DNA of 62,118 nt. Source: UBA8190 sp003453695 (GTDB lineage: Bacteria; Actinomycetota; Acidimicrobiia; Acidimicrobiales; UBA8190). The notes beneath the pieces were generated by a model that made no database searches, was not told the origin of the DNA, and saw nothing but the letters and a program-made list of their open reading frames with translations. Position numbers and translations under genes: made by a program. The stretch spans positions 1 to 62,118 of the forward strand of contig DAIRBY010000018.1 of NCBI GenBank assembly GCA_036796975.1, given 5' to 3'. Shown piece by piece: positions 1-7,600 of the stretch (the first letter of the stretch is position 1; every line of letters begins with the position of its first letter).

Positions 1-132
1 GCGGGCGCGGCCGTCATCGACACGGCAGGGTCCCTGGAAGACGAGATGGCCTGTGCCCTCCGGGCAGTGGCGCCGGCCCCGGTGGCCTACACGCCGGGGG
101 TGACCTTGGCCTCTGGTGCCTGCACCCCGTGA
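1..132 (+). CDS. C-terminal fragment of an unidentified protein (cut by window start)
   Basis: Frame 1 is open from the first base to a TGA at 130-132, giving 43 residues ending in SGACTP. Codons are strongly GC-biased at the third position, as in real genes here. The fragment is too short to assign to a family, and I recognise no motif. It lies 64 bp upstream of the DUF1918 gene on the same strand. Its start lies outside the window. Confidence 0.5.
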   Translation, partial: AGAAVIDTAGSLEDEMACALRAVAPAPVAYTPGVTLASGACTP

Positions 133-196
133 CCAGGACGCTGGTTGTAGGAACGAAGCACCGTTCCGAGACATCGCCTGACGAGAGGAGCCAGCT

Positions 197-409
197 ATGC
201 GAGCGGCAGTGGGAGACCGCTTGGTCATCAAGCCACACCACGTCGGAGAGCCCGAGCGCGGGGCGCAGATCCTGGGGGTGCGCGGGGAGAACGGCGACCC
301 TCCGTATCTGGTCCGCTGGGAGGACGATGGCCACGAGGGATTGTTCTTCCCGGGCTCGGATGCGATCGTCGAGCACTTTCCGGCCACCCGAGAACCCGAA
401 GGGACCTGA
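197..409 (+). CDS. DUF1918 domain-containing small protein
   Basis: This 70-residue protein matches the DUF1918 pattern: MRAAVGDRL at the start, a central PPYLVRW and the DGHEGLFFPG block. DUF1918 proteins are short, predicted SH3-like beta-barrel proteins common in actinobacteria and of unknown function. A GAGGAG Shine-Dalgarno lies 6 bp before the ATG. The stop TGA (407-409) overlaps the probable CTG start of the following universal stress gene, so the two are likely translated together. In other actinobacteria such genes are often found beside stress-response genes, which fits this neighbour; the role itself is inference. Confidence 0.85.
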   Translation: MRAAVGDRLVIKPHHVGEPERGAQILGVRGENGDPPYLVRWEDDGHEGLFFPGSDAIVEHFPATREPEGT

Positions 410-966
410 CCATCGAGATCGACGTTGCATCTCCGTTCCGGACAGGCGGGTCACCCGAGCCTGCTGAGGAGCCGTCGTCGTCGTCGATAGCGCGCGTCGC
501 AGTCGGCGTGGACGGCTCGGACCACTCCCGGGCGGCATTGCGATGGGCCGCCGACCTGGCCGCCGCGGTCGGGGGCGAGCTCGTCGTCGTCCACGCCGTC
601 GGCCTCCTCGAGCACATGGCCCCGGCCGACCGAGGCGCAGAGGTCGAGACCTGGTGTCGCCCGTTCCGAGGTCGGTCACGCCTCCGGACAGTCGTACGCG
701 ACGGCCCGCCGTCTCTCGTGATCGCCGCCGTGGCCGAGGAGCTCGGCTGCGACCTCATCGTGGTCGGCACCCGCGGGGTGGGCCTGGCCCCCCGGTCCCT
801 GGGCTCCACCACCCTGGCCTTGTTGGAAGACGCCCACCGTCCGGTGGTCGTGCTTCCTCCGGGTCGAAGGTCCCAGGCCCTTTCGGGTGGTCTCATTCCC
901 CCCGGTCCTGAGCGACCAACTCCTCTGGGACCGGACCGGACAGCGGGCGCACACTGGGCCAGGTGA
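406..966 (+). CDS. Universal stress protein (UspA family), probable CTG start
   Basis: The product shows the UspA fold: first strand VAVGVDGSDHS, helix ALRWAADLAAA, strand LVVVHAV, then VAEELGCDLIVVGTRG and a G-x2-G-x9-G(S/T)-type nucleotide loop ending LGSTT, followed by RPVVVLP. The only ATG/GTG/TTG codon in the open frame is GTG at 508, which would delete the first beta strand and the Val-Gly-Val-Asp motif. A CTG at 406 overlaps the DUF1918 stop as CTGA, has AAGGGA just before it, and restores the whole domain after a 28-residue acidic/Ser-rich leader. I therefore use 406; a shorter 508 start is the alternative. Likely an ATP-binding stress protein, cotranscribed with DUF1918. Confidence 0.75.
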   Translation: MTIEIDVASPFRTGGSPEPAEEPSSSSIARVAVGVDGSDHSRAALRWAADLAAAVGGELVVVHAVGLLEHMAPADRGAEVETWCRPFRGRSRLRTVVRDGPPSLVIAAVAEELGCDLIVVGTRGVGLAPRSLGSTTLALLEDAHRPVVVLPPGRRSQALSGGLIPPGPERPTPLGPDRTAGAHWAR

Positions 967-1127
967 TCGGGTGGTCATGAAGGGCCCTTGCTAGGGGCGG
1001 CTGGGCACTCCGAGCGCGGGAAGTTGGCATCGATGGTGCGAAATGGTCCGCGAAACGGTCCCGAGCCCGAAGCTCGGCTGATGGCCTCCGGCGCCGGTGC
1101 ACCACGCCGTCTACAGATGTTGATAGA

Positions 1128-1164
1128 AGCGCCTCGCCCAGGTCGTGGAATCCGACGAGGCGCT
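1128..1164 (-). terminator. Putative terminator after the acyl-CoA ligase gene
   Basis: A 9-bp perfect inverted repeat, AGCGCCTCG (1128-1136) with CGAGGCGCT (1156-1164), has a 19-nt loop and starts 20 bp beyond the leftward ligase stop. On the minus strand it is followed by TTCTATC, so the U-tract is poor. The stem is seen; the function is inferred. Confidence 0.4.
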
Positions 1165-1184
1165 CTGCTTTGTCTCGGCGTGGC

Positions 1185-3053
1185 TCAGTCGGCGTAGATG
1201 TCGGCGATCAGCGACGCATAGCGCTTGCTCACCACGGCCCGGCGTACCTTCATCGTGGGAGTCAACTCGCCGGCGGCACCGCTCAGGGTGTGTGGGAGCA
1301 CGCGGAACTTACGGATGCTCTCGGCCCGGCTGCGCCTGGCGTTCACTTCGTCGACAGCGCTCTGCAACTCCGCCAGGAGGTCCGGGTCCTCGCTCAGGGC
1401 ATCCGGGTCGGGCAGCTTGTTGTGCTCCTCGGCCCACCGTGTGAGCTCCTCCATGTCGAGCGCCAGCAAGGCCGCCAGGTAGCGCTCGCCCTCGCCGACG
1501 ACGACCGCCTCGGAGACGAGGGGGGAGTTGGCCAGATCGGTCTCGATGCCCTGAGGGGCGATGTTCTTGCCGGCTGCCGTGATGATCAGGTCCTTTTTGC
1601 GTCCCTCGATGTGGAGGTTGCCCGCCTCGTCGATCACACCGGTGTCGCCGGTGTGCATCCAGCCCTGCTCGTCGATGAGCTCGGCCGTCGACACCGGGTC
1701 GTCCAGGTAGCCCATGCACACGTTGTCGCCCTTGACCAGGATCTCGCCGTCGTCGGCGATGCGGACCTGCATACCGGGAAGGGCGCGGCCCACGGTGCCG
1801 ATGCGCAGGTCGTCGACAGGGTTGGCGGTGCTGGGCCCGCATCCTTCGGTCTGCCCGTAGATCTGGAGCAGGGGAAGGCCGATGGCGCAGAACCAGCGAA
1901 TGAGGTCGGGATGGGCAGGGGCTGCCGCGGTGACCAACAGGCGCGCCCGGTCCAGCCCGACCTTCTGGCGGACCACACCCCCGAGCGAGCGGTCGAGGGC
2001 CCGGTAGGCGGCCGCCGCCAGCGGCGTGGGCTCAACGTGGCGCTGCTGGGCGTCCACCACGCGAAGGCCGAGGGCCATGTAGCGCTCGGCCGCCGTGCGC
2101 ACGAGCACGGGCTGTCCGGCGAGATGGCGCATGATGCCGTCTCGGAGCTTCTCCCACACCCGCGGCACGCTCAGGAAGATCGTGGGCCGGCATTCGGGAA
2201 GGTCGTCTGCCACCGATGCCAGGCTCCGGGCGAACCAAGTCTCCCCCGCCACCACGATGGGCATGAACTCGCTGGTCATGCGCTCGGCGATGTGCGACAA
2301 CGGCAGGAAGGAGAGGAGTCGCTCGCCCGGACCCAGCCCGTAGGCAGCCGCCACCTGGCGCAGGGTCCACATGATGTTGTGGTGGCTGATCATCGCCCCT
2401 TTGGGCGGGCCGGTGGTGCCGCTGGTGTAGACGACGGTGGCCAGCCCTTCCGGGCTCACCTCGGCCATGCGGCGGTCCACCGAGTCGGGATGGCGCGACA
2501 ACCGGTCGGCCCCCATGGCTCGCAGTTCCTCCAACTCGACGATGCCGGCATCACCGATGCGCCGCACCCCGTCGGCCAGTACCACCAGACGCAGCTCGGG
2601 CAATTTCTCGCGCAGCTCGATGATCCGTCCCATCTGAGCGTGCCCGTCGACGAAGCATGCGACCACCTTGGCGTGATGGAACACGTACTCGATCTGCGCC
2701 GGTGAGCTCGTCGGGTAGATGGGGACGGTGACACAGCCGTTGGCCTGGGTCCCCAGATCGGCAATGTGCCACGCCGGGGAGTTCTCCGAGAGGATCGCCA
2801 CCCGGGACCCGGGCTCCACGCCGATCTCGGCCAGGCCTCCGGCCACTTCACGCACGGCGGTCAGATACTGCGACCAGGTGATGTCCTCCCAGGTCCTGCC
2901 GTCCGGCCGGTGGCGCATGGCGGGGATATCCGGGGTGCGCCTGGCGTTGGCGACGAGCGCTTCGAGGATGGTCTCACCTCGTTCGCCCGGCTGTGAGGGT
3001 GCCGCCTTCGGCACCAAGTGGCGGCGGGTCCAGGGGGTCTCGAGAAGCGACAT
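1185..3053 (-). CDS. Long-chain fatty-acid-CoA ligase (FadD15-like AMP-forming synthetase)
   Basis: A 622-residue AMP-forming acyl-CoA synthetase that would activate fatty acids with ATP and CoA in the cytoplasm. Visible ANL-superfamily motifs: P-loop YTSGTTGPPKG at 209-219, YGQTEG at 399-404, HTGD at 467-470, GRKKD at 484-488 and the catalytic-type Lys at 496 in AAGKNI. Length is normal for the long-chain (FadD15/FAA1-like) subgroup. AAAAGGAG precedes the ATG and lies in the tail of the upstream acyltransferase gene, only 6 bp away, so this is the last gene of a three-gene operon. It probably supplies acyl-CoA for the neighbouring wax ester/triacylglycerol synthase. Chain-length preference cannot be read from the sequence. 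Confidence 0.9.
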   Translation of the reverse strand: MSLLETPWTRRHLVPKAAPSQPGERGETILEALVANARRTPDIPAMRHRPDGRTWEDITWSQYLTAVREVAGGLAEIGVEPGSRVAILSENSPAWHIADLGTQANGCVTVPIYPTSSPAQIEYVFHHAKVVACFVDGHAQMGRIIELREKLPELRLVVLADGVRRIGDAGIVELEELRAMGADRLSRHPDSVDRRMAEVSPEGLATVVYTSGTTGPPKGAMISHHNIMWTLRQVAAAYGLGPGERLLSFLPLSHIAERMTSEFMPIVVAGETWFARSLASVADDLPECRPTIFLSVPRVWEKLRDGIMRHLAGQPVLVRTAAERYMALGLRVVDAQQRHVEPTPLAAAAYRALDRSLGGVVRQKVGLDRARLLVTAAAPAHPDLIRWFCAIGLPLLQIYGQTEGCGPSTANPVDDLRIGTVGRALPGMQVRIADDGEILVKGDNVCMGYLDDPVSTAELIDEQGWMHTGDTGVIDEAGNLHIEGRKKDLIITAAGKNIAPQGIETDLANSPLVSEAVVVGEGERYLAALLALDMEELTRWAEEHNKLPDPDALSEDPDLLAELQSAVDEVNARRSRAESIRKFRVLPHTLSGAAGELTPTMKVRRAVVSKRYASLIADIYAD

Positions 3054-3059
3054 CGTCGA

Positions 3060-4400
3060 TCACGCTCCTTTTCTTTGTGCCGGGGCTCCACGGGCATGTC
3101 CCAGCGCCAGCACCTCGTCGAAGCCATCGTGCACGCAGGCCACCAGGACGTCCGGGTCGTCGATCACGGCTCGGTCGCAGTTCAGGCCTATGCAGGCCAG
3201 GCCCACGTGGCTGACCAGTGCCACGTTGAGCGCCGCGCCCGACAGAGGTGCAAAGGCATAGAGGCGGGTCAGCCCTGCCCCGGCCAGCGAGCAGGGCACC
3301 GGGACGCCAGGGACGTTGGTGGCGACGAAATCGACGCCCTTGAGCATCGAGCCCATCACCGCCGCGGTGACCGGTGCCGGGAGCAGGGCCAGTGTGCCGG
3401 CCACGGTCTCGGTCAGGGGAAGGGCCGGTTCGTGGCGAGCGGCGCGGCACTGTGCCGACACGGCACGCACTCTTCGGTAGGCGTCGTGCTCAGAGATGTC
3501 GAGGACGACCCGCACCGGGGAGAAGCGGTTGCCGGCCGAGCCGTCCCCACGACGGCGCAGGCTCACCGGCAGGTTCATGCGCAGAGCCCCGACATGGCGG
3601 TCGTGGTGGGCGAAGTAGCGGTGGAGTCCTCCCGCCACACCGGCGACGAAGACGTCGTTCACGGTGGCCTCGGCGATGCGACCGGCGGCTCGCAACGCCT
3701 CGAGGGGGAACTCGACGGTGTCGAAGCGCCACCTCGTGCTGCGCCGGTCCCACAACGGTGCCATCCGGTTCGGCGAGGGCGCCACGAGACGGGTCAGTGA
3801 ACCGGCCAGACCGGCGGCACTGCGTACGGTGCGCCCGGGATGGCGAGCCATGCCGGCCACGTGGGCCGCCGTGCCGGTGGGTCCCGTCATTTCCGGCACC
3901 GGCCGGGGCGCCATTCGCTCGACAACCCCGGGAGACACGGCGACGAGGTGGCGCAGCAGGTCGACGGCGCCCAGCCCGTCGGTGAGGGCGTGATGGAGCT
4001 TGACGACGAACGCTGCTCCGCCACCGGCCAGGTCCTCCACCACGGTCACCTGCCACAGGGCCTGGCTGCGATCGAAGCCCTCCTCGGCCGTCTGGGCGGC
4101 GAAGTGCCACAACCAACGGGGATCGTCGACCCCTCCCAGCCAGCGCAGATGGGCGGAGAGGTCGAAGTCCCGGTCGTCGACCCAGCACGCACGTCCCACA
4201 CCCCACAGTTGTCCTCCGACCCGTTGGCGCAGCCGCGGCTCATCCCGTACCGCCAGCTCGAACCGGCTGCGCAGCTCCGTTCGATCGGGAGCGCGATCGA
4301 GCAGCCCGACGGCGGTCACCGTGGAGCACAGGAGCGGGTCGCGCTCCATCGACCACAACACGGCGTCGGAGGGACCGAGGGGGCGGTGCACGGCGTTCAC
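3060..4400 (-). CDS. Wax ester synthase / diacylglycerol acyltransferase (WS/DGAT family)
   Basis: This 446-residue protein belongs to the bacterial WS/DGAT (Tgs-like) family, which transfers acyl groups from acyl-CoA to diacylglycerol or fatty alcohols. The catalytic HHxxxDG motif is seen as HHALTDG at 136-142. The N-terminal LGPSDAVLWSMER and the later NVPGVPVP segment are also typical. I chose the GTG at 4400 because it makes a 4-bp GTGA overlap with the stop of the upstream DUF3068 gene; a longer open frame to 4550 has no homology-like sequence. Location between DUF3068 and fadD suggests storage or envelope lipid synthesis. Whether triacylglycerol or wax ester is the product is unknown. 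Confidence 0.88.
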   Translation of the reverse strand: MNAVHRPLGPSDAVLWSMERDPLLCSTVTAVGLLDRAPDRTELRSRFELAVRDEPRLRQRVGGQLWGVGRACWVDDRDFDLSAHLRWLGGVDDPRWLWHFAAQTAEEGFDRSQALWQVTVVEDLAGGGAAFVVKLHHALTDGLGAVDLLRHLVAVSPGVVERMAPRPVPEMTGPTGTAAHVAGMARHPGRTVRSAAGLAGSLTRLVAPSPNRMAPLWDRRSTRWRFDTVEFPLEALRAAGRIAEATVNDVFVAGVAGGLHRYFAHHDRHVGALRMNLPVSLRRRGDGSAGNRFSPVRVVLDISEHDAYRRVRAVSAQCRAARHEPALPLTETVAGTLALLPAPVTAAVMGSMLKGVDFVATNVPGVPVPCSLAGAGLTRLYAFAPLSGAALNVALVSHVGLACIGLNCDRAVIDDPDVLVACVHDGFDEVLALGHARGAPAQRKGA

Positions 4401-5602
4401 GCGTGCCGGCGAGCCGGCACCTCGTGCTCGTGGTCCGGCGCAGCGGGCCGCACCGGCATGGCCACCACCTCGGCCCGGTGGGGACGCCACAGCGTGCCGA
4501 TCAGCATCGCCACAACCCCCAGGACCGCCAAGAGGACGGGCAGCTGCCACTGCAGGAGGTTCATCATCCTGGCGTTGCTGGCGGCCACGGCGGCCATGGA
4601 CCGCGCCGAGGCCGGAGTCTGCTGGAAGGAGAGCGAGAGCACCGTGATCGGCGCGCTCAGGGTGGCGACGGCCTGGTCGAAGGCGTGCACCGCCGGGTTG
4701 TTGGAGGCGAGCGGGTCGAGCGCGGACACGGCGGCGGCCAACCCGCTGGCCGAGATCCTGGCGCTCACCCCTTCGCGCGTGCTGCCTGCCTCCACGATGA
4801 CGCCGGTTTGCGGCTGTACGGCGACGTGACCGTTCTGGAAGTACGAGTAGCTCACCGTGGCGGGCTGGGCGAGATCACCTTGCAGGGCGGCGAGCTCCGC
4901 CGGGTTCATGACTCCGGCCGCCGCCTGGAAGACCTGCGTGATGTTGACACCCTGGCCGGCGAGGACCGATTGGACGATGGTGCCGCTCAGCGACGCCGGC
5001 AGACCGCCCTTCTCGAGGTAGGCGAGGTAGTACGGCGCCACCGGGTGGTCGAGGTTGGTGGTGAAGGTGACCACGTCGGTGCCGGCCAGCGTGTCTCTGT
5101 GGACCGGGCCCGTCGGGACGATGGTGACAGCCGAATTCGTCTCAGGAGCCCACGCCTGGTAGCTCCGGGTGCTGCTCGTGCCCATGGGCATCGTTATCCG
5201 GTAGGAGCCCGCCGGGGTCATCCGCTCGGCCGGCGTGCCGAACGCGTAGGAGCCCGGCTCGTTCAGCAGCTGCATGCTGCGCCGGTCCATCACGTACTGG
5301 TACGTCTCGCTCTTGGTAACGCCGGCGAAGTGCAGGTTGACGGCCTCGGCGACGGTGGCGTTGCTGAACGAGCCACTCACCACCTTGACCGAGCGCGTCA
5401 TCTGCAGGGGCAGCGTCACGGGCGAGGCCAGCGGCGCCAGGTTGGAAAGGTTGGCGCCCAGGGTCACCGTTCCCCGGTACTGCATGGTCTGGTTCGTGTT
5501 CAGCGGGAATCGAACGAGGGCCGGGGCGACGACCGCCCAGGTGGCCACTCCCGCCACGACCAGGACCGCCCCACTGATGATCGCCCAACCTCGTCTGGTC
5601 AT
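4397..5602 (-). CDS. DUF3068 (PorA-family) membrane-anchored exported protein
   Basis: A 401-residue protein with an N-terminal membrane anchor (about residues 6-28), a long extracytoplasmic region and a second hydrophobic helix near residues 355-380, followed by a short basic/acidic tail. This is the layout and sequence style of the actinobacterial DUF3068 family, whose PorA-like members are linked to the cell envelope; biochemical function is unknown. The ATG at 5602 is preceded by AAGGGGGG; the frame runs open further upstream, but that part looks non-coding. First gene of the operon with WS/DGAT (4-bp overlap) and FadD, suggesting a lipid or envelope role. Confidence 0.85.
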   Translation of the reverse strand: MTRRGWAIISGAVLVVAGVATWAVVAPALVRFPLNTNQTMQYRGTVTLGANLSNLAPLASPVTLPLQMTRSVKVVSGSFSNATVAEAVNLHFAGVTKSETYQYVMDRRSMQLLNEPGSYAFGTPAERMTPAGSYRITMPMGTSSTRSYQAWAPETNSAVTIVPTGPVHRDTLAGTDVVTFTTNLDHPVAPYYLAYLEKGGLPASLSGTIVQSVLAGQGVNITQVFQAAAGVMNPAELAALQGDLAQPATVSYSYFQNGHVAVQPQTGVIVEAGSTREGVSARISASGLAAAVSALDPLASNNPAVHAFDQAVATLSAPITVLSLSFQQTPASARSMAAVAASNARMMNLLQWQLPVLLAVLGVVAMLIGTLWRPHRAEVVAMPVRPAAPDHEHEVPARRHA

Positions 5603-5798
5603 CGCTGGCCCCCCTTCTTTGCCCGCATAGAACGAGTGTGCGGCCGTTCCGGCAGCCTTCGTAGGGGCGAACGACCCGGCACTCGGGGCGGAGATCCGCT
5701 GCGGGTGGGCCGGGGACGAGCGGTGGGCCGTCCCGCCGGCGATCGTCCCGGGACCTTGGACCCTGTTTGCCGGTCCGACCGATCCCGAAGCTTCCAGG

Positions 5799-6041
5799 AT
5801 GGAATGGATGATCGCCCCACTCAGGTTTCTTCTCGACAGCTTCTGTGAGCGACGCGAAGAGTGGTCCGATTTCGACGCCGAGATGTACGCCCAGCTGTGC
5901 GTCCTGGAGCGCAGCATTCTCATCGAGTCCGGCGGTTATCGCACTCCGGCTTCCCGGCACGCCGTGCTCGCTTCGTGGCGCACCCGATCACAAGGCGGGC
6001 TACCGGAGTTCACCTCGACCCGGATCTCGAGGTCGGCGTAG
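5799..6041 (+). CDS. Possible small protein of unknown function
   Basis: An 80-codon frame with strong third-position GC and an ordinary amino-acid mix (LCVLERSILIESGG in the middle). There is no convincing Shine-Dalgarno and I recognise no family. It ends 42 bp inside the 3' end of the opposing gene at 6000-6584. It could be a real small gene, a remnant, or chance in GC-rich DNA. The DNA on its left back to 5603 shows nothing else. Confidence 0.25.
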   Translation: MEWMIAPLRFLLDSFCERREEWSDFDAEMYAQLCVLERSILIESGGYRTPASRHAVLASWRTRSQGGLPEFTSTRISRSA

Positions 6042-6584
6042 CGCCACGGGTCGCCACCATCCGGTTGGCTCTTCCGGGAGACGGTCCAAGACAGAGGGAC
6101 CGGCCAGGACCCGGTCGCGTTCGACGCCGGGCACGATGGCGAACTTGATGGTTCCCGGTACGCTCACGAGGGCCAACACCCACCAGAGGGCGTCGACGTA
6201 GTGGAGTGCGAGGTCGGCCCCGTCCCACTCGTACAGCCCGCGATAGACGTCGTGCTCGTCATGGCGGAGCCACAGCTTCGACACCAGGCCGGGGAACCCA
6301 GCGAACAGAACCGTGTTGAGGAGGCTCTCAGCGCGAAACAGCGCGTGCCCCCATGTGCCGCTTCCTAGCCCACGAAGTCGGAAACAGACGGCGAGAAAGG
6401 CGGGGTCCCGGGCCGGAGCGCGGACCAGAGTGGTCTCGCGGTAGATCGCCGCCGATGTCCCGTCGGCAAAGGGGACGACGAGGCCGAGGTTCCGGTGGGG
6501 CTGGCGAATCTGCCTGCGCGCCAGCAGGAGCATGGTCCTGACGACGCACCGGCCGACCTCAAAGGCTGCTGCGCCCGGCGACAT
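6000..6584 (-). CDS. Conserved actinobacterial protein of unknown function
   Basis: The conserved-looking core is RxESLLNTVLFAGFPGLVSKLW followed by a VYRGLYEWDG segment and a hydrophobic ALWWVLALVSVPG stretch. I recall similar uncharacterised actinobacterial proteins with this FAGFPG...RSKLW...YEWDG arrangement, but no activity is known to me. The ATG at 6584 gives 194 residues; in-frame starts at 6650 and 6659 are possible and none has a good Shine-Dalgarno. It is the last chromosomal gene before the tRNA-Gly att region and could belong to the backbone. Confidence 0.6.
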   Translation of the reverse strand: MSPGAAAFEVGRCVVRTMLLLARRQIRQPHRNLGLVVPFADGTSAAIYRETTLVRAPARDPAFLAVCFRLRGLGSGTWGHALFRAESLLNTVLFAGFPGLVSKLWLRHDEHDVYRGLYEWDGADLALHYVDALWWVLALVSVPGTIKFAIVPGVERDRVLAGPSVLDRLPEEPTGWWRPVALRRPRDPGRGELR

Positions 6585-6726
6585 GGTCGAGCGCGAGCCC
6601 AGCAGGACCCTCGCCCCTTCGACACGGCCTACCTCTTCACTCGGCCTCATGACAGACACAATGACCCGCTCAGGACGGCGGAGGCAGGGCCAATGGGCCT
6701 CGGATGGATCGCCAGCAGCCGCCGCT

Positions 6727-6763
6727 GAGCGCCCAACGCGGTACGCCGTGGCGTCGGGCGCTC
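6727..6763. terminator. Hairpin beside the outermost tRNA-Gly att copy
   Basis: GAGCGCCC (6727-6734) pairs with GGGCGCTC (6756-6763), with an inner ACGC/GCGT stem and an 11-nt loop. It sits 10 bp outside the distal att copy, where the native 3' flank of the tRNA-Gly gene would lie if the DNA up to 13139 was inserted. It may be the tRNA's original terminator; there is no T-run on either strand. Confidence 0.35.
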
Positions 6764-6772
6764 GGCCCTGGT

Positions 6773-6812
6773 GCGGGCGACGGGAATCGAACCCGCGTTC
6801 TCAGCTTGGGAA
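6773..6812 (-). repeat. tRNA-Gly 3'-end fragment, att copy 1 (outermost)
   Basis: Forty bases identical to the 3' part of the tRNA-Gly(CCC) gene: acceptor arm, T arm, variable region and the 3' side of the anticodon stem and loop. It has the same orientation as the complete gene at 13142-13212. The match ends abruptly within the anticodon loop. Such partial tRNA copies are typical of attL/attR sites left by tyrosine-recombinase integration. Confidence 0.85.
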
Positions 6813-6904
6813 TCGTCTCCAGCCTGAATCGGCGAACTCTGGCGAACCGGAGCGGCAGGCCAGCAATCCGGCGGGCGATGGCGAACCCCAGCGGATGGGC
6901 CGGG

Positions 6905-6926
6905 ACGCGCCATGAACGCGCCATGA
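6905..6926 (+). repeat. Tandem 11-bp repeat (two copies), candidate integrase arm sites
   Basis: ACGCGCCATGA occurs twice head-to-tail at 6905-6915 and 6916-6926, about 92 bp inside att copy 1. A third exact copy lies at 7861-7871, just inside att copy 2. Short direct repeats flanking an att core are what tyrosine integrases use as arm-type sites. The repeats are seen; the role is inferred. Confidence 0.6.
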
Positions 6927-6966
6927 GGCCGGTGTCAGCGGGGGGCGGCGGGTCGGCGTCGGTTCA

Positions 6967-6995
6967 TATATACGAACTACCATCCAGTATATACT
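6967..6995 (+). promoter_or_regulatory. vapBC promoter and putative VapB operator
   Basis: TATATAC (6967-6973) and GTATATA (6987-6993) form an inverted repeat with a 13-bp spacer, and AGTATATACT is itself a palindrome. A TATACT -10 box at 6990-6995 lies only 6 bp before the vapB ATG, and no Shine-Dalgarno exists, so the mRNA is probably leaderless. Autorepression by VapB-VapC at such a palindrome is usual for the family. Confidence 0.55.
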
Positions 6996-7001
6996 AGCGG
7001 C

Positions 7002-7196
7002 ATGAGCAAGCGCCTGGTTGACATCGACGAAGAAGCACTCGACGCCGCTCGGGCCCAGCTCGGTACCGAGACGATCAAGGACACTGTCAACGAGGCTCTT
7101 CGCCGGGCTGGTGGCACTCGCGAGGAGGTCGTGGCCAACGCCCTTGACGCTCTAGGGGCGGCCCCGCTCGCGGACCGGGCCGAAGCATGGCGCTGA
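7002..7196 (+). CDS. vapB: VapB-type antitoxin
   Basis: A 64-residue protein of the ribbon-helix-helix antitoxin type found with PIN toxins: MSKRLVDIDEEALDAARAQL at the start forms the beta strand and first helix, and TIKDTVNEALRR the second helix. The C-terminal tail would bind and block VapC. Its stop overlaps the vapC start by 10 bp. The start ATG lacks a Shine-Dalgarno and sits just behind a -10 box, consistent with leaderless translation. It lies inside the 1.1-kb att-flanked module and could stabilise that module by post-segregational killing. Confidence 0.88.
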   Translation: MSKRLVDIDEEALDAARAQLGTETIKDTVNEALRRAGGTREEVVANALDALGAAPLADRAEAWR

Positions 7197-7600
7197 CGCA
7201 CTTGGTGGACACGAGCGTCCTCACTCGTGTAGCCGTACCCGCTGTCCGCGCCGCGCTCGAACCGCATTTGACAAGAGGCACCGCGGCCCGTGCGGGCATT
7301 TCGGACCTGGAGATCGGGTTTTCCGCTCGAAACGCTGCTGAGTGGGATCGACTGGCTGAGGCGCTTGATTCGTTCTCCCTCGTCGAAACGACGGACGCCC
7401 ACTTGAGGCGCGCCCGGCATGTCCAGCGGTTGTTGGCCGAGCAAAGCTTGAGGGGACGCAAGGTGCCCGACTTACTTGTCGCCGCCGCCGCAGAGGACCA
7501 GGGTCTCGTCGTGCTCCACTACGACGCCGATTTCGACTTCATCGCCGACGTGACCGGACAGGTGACACAGTGGGTGGCCGCTGCGGGCACGATCGACTGA
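7187..7600 (+). CDS. vapC: PIN-domain ribonuclease toxin VapC
   Basis: This 137-residue protein is a PIN-domain toxin, an Mg2+-dependent endoribonuclease that usually cuts tRNA or rRNA. Acidic active-site residues are visible: Asp8 in LVDTSV, Glu42 in SDLEIGFSAR, Asp95 in KVPDLLVAAAA and Asp113/Asp115 in HYDADFDFIA. Length is normal. The ATG at 7187 lies inside the end of vapB, giving coupled translation. All catalytic positions are intact, so the toxin should be active. The RNA target cannot be told from sequence. It is the only enzyme gene in the putative mini-element. Confidence 0.92.
   Translation: MALTHLVDTSVLTRVAVPAVRAALEPHLTRGTAARAGISDLEIGFSARNAAEWDRLAEALDSFSLVETTDAHLRRARHVQRLLAEQSLRGRKVPDLLVAAAAEDQGLVVLHYDADFDFIADVTGQVTQWVAAAGTID

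Larger units (their letters stand above)
6813..7001. other. Non-coding left arm of the vapBC element
   Basis: No gene is visible between att copy 1 and vapB. The stretch holds the GGCGAAC motif three times (near 6832, 6842 and 6880), the tandem 11-bp repeat and the vapB promoter/operator. The layout resembles an att arm followed by a cargo promoter. Confidence 0.6.

Noticed and set aside
4401..4550. Longer N-terminus for the WS/DGAT protein
   Set aside because: The added 50 residues are Arg/Gly/Pro-rich and lie inside the DUF3068 gene; the GTGA overlap gives a better start.
6773..6812. Functional second and third tRNA-Gly genes
   Set aside because: Copies at 6773 and 7915 stop in the anticodon region and lack the 5' half, so no cloverleaf can form.
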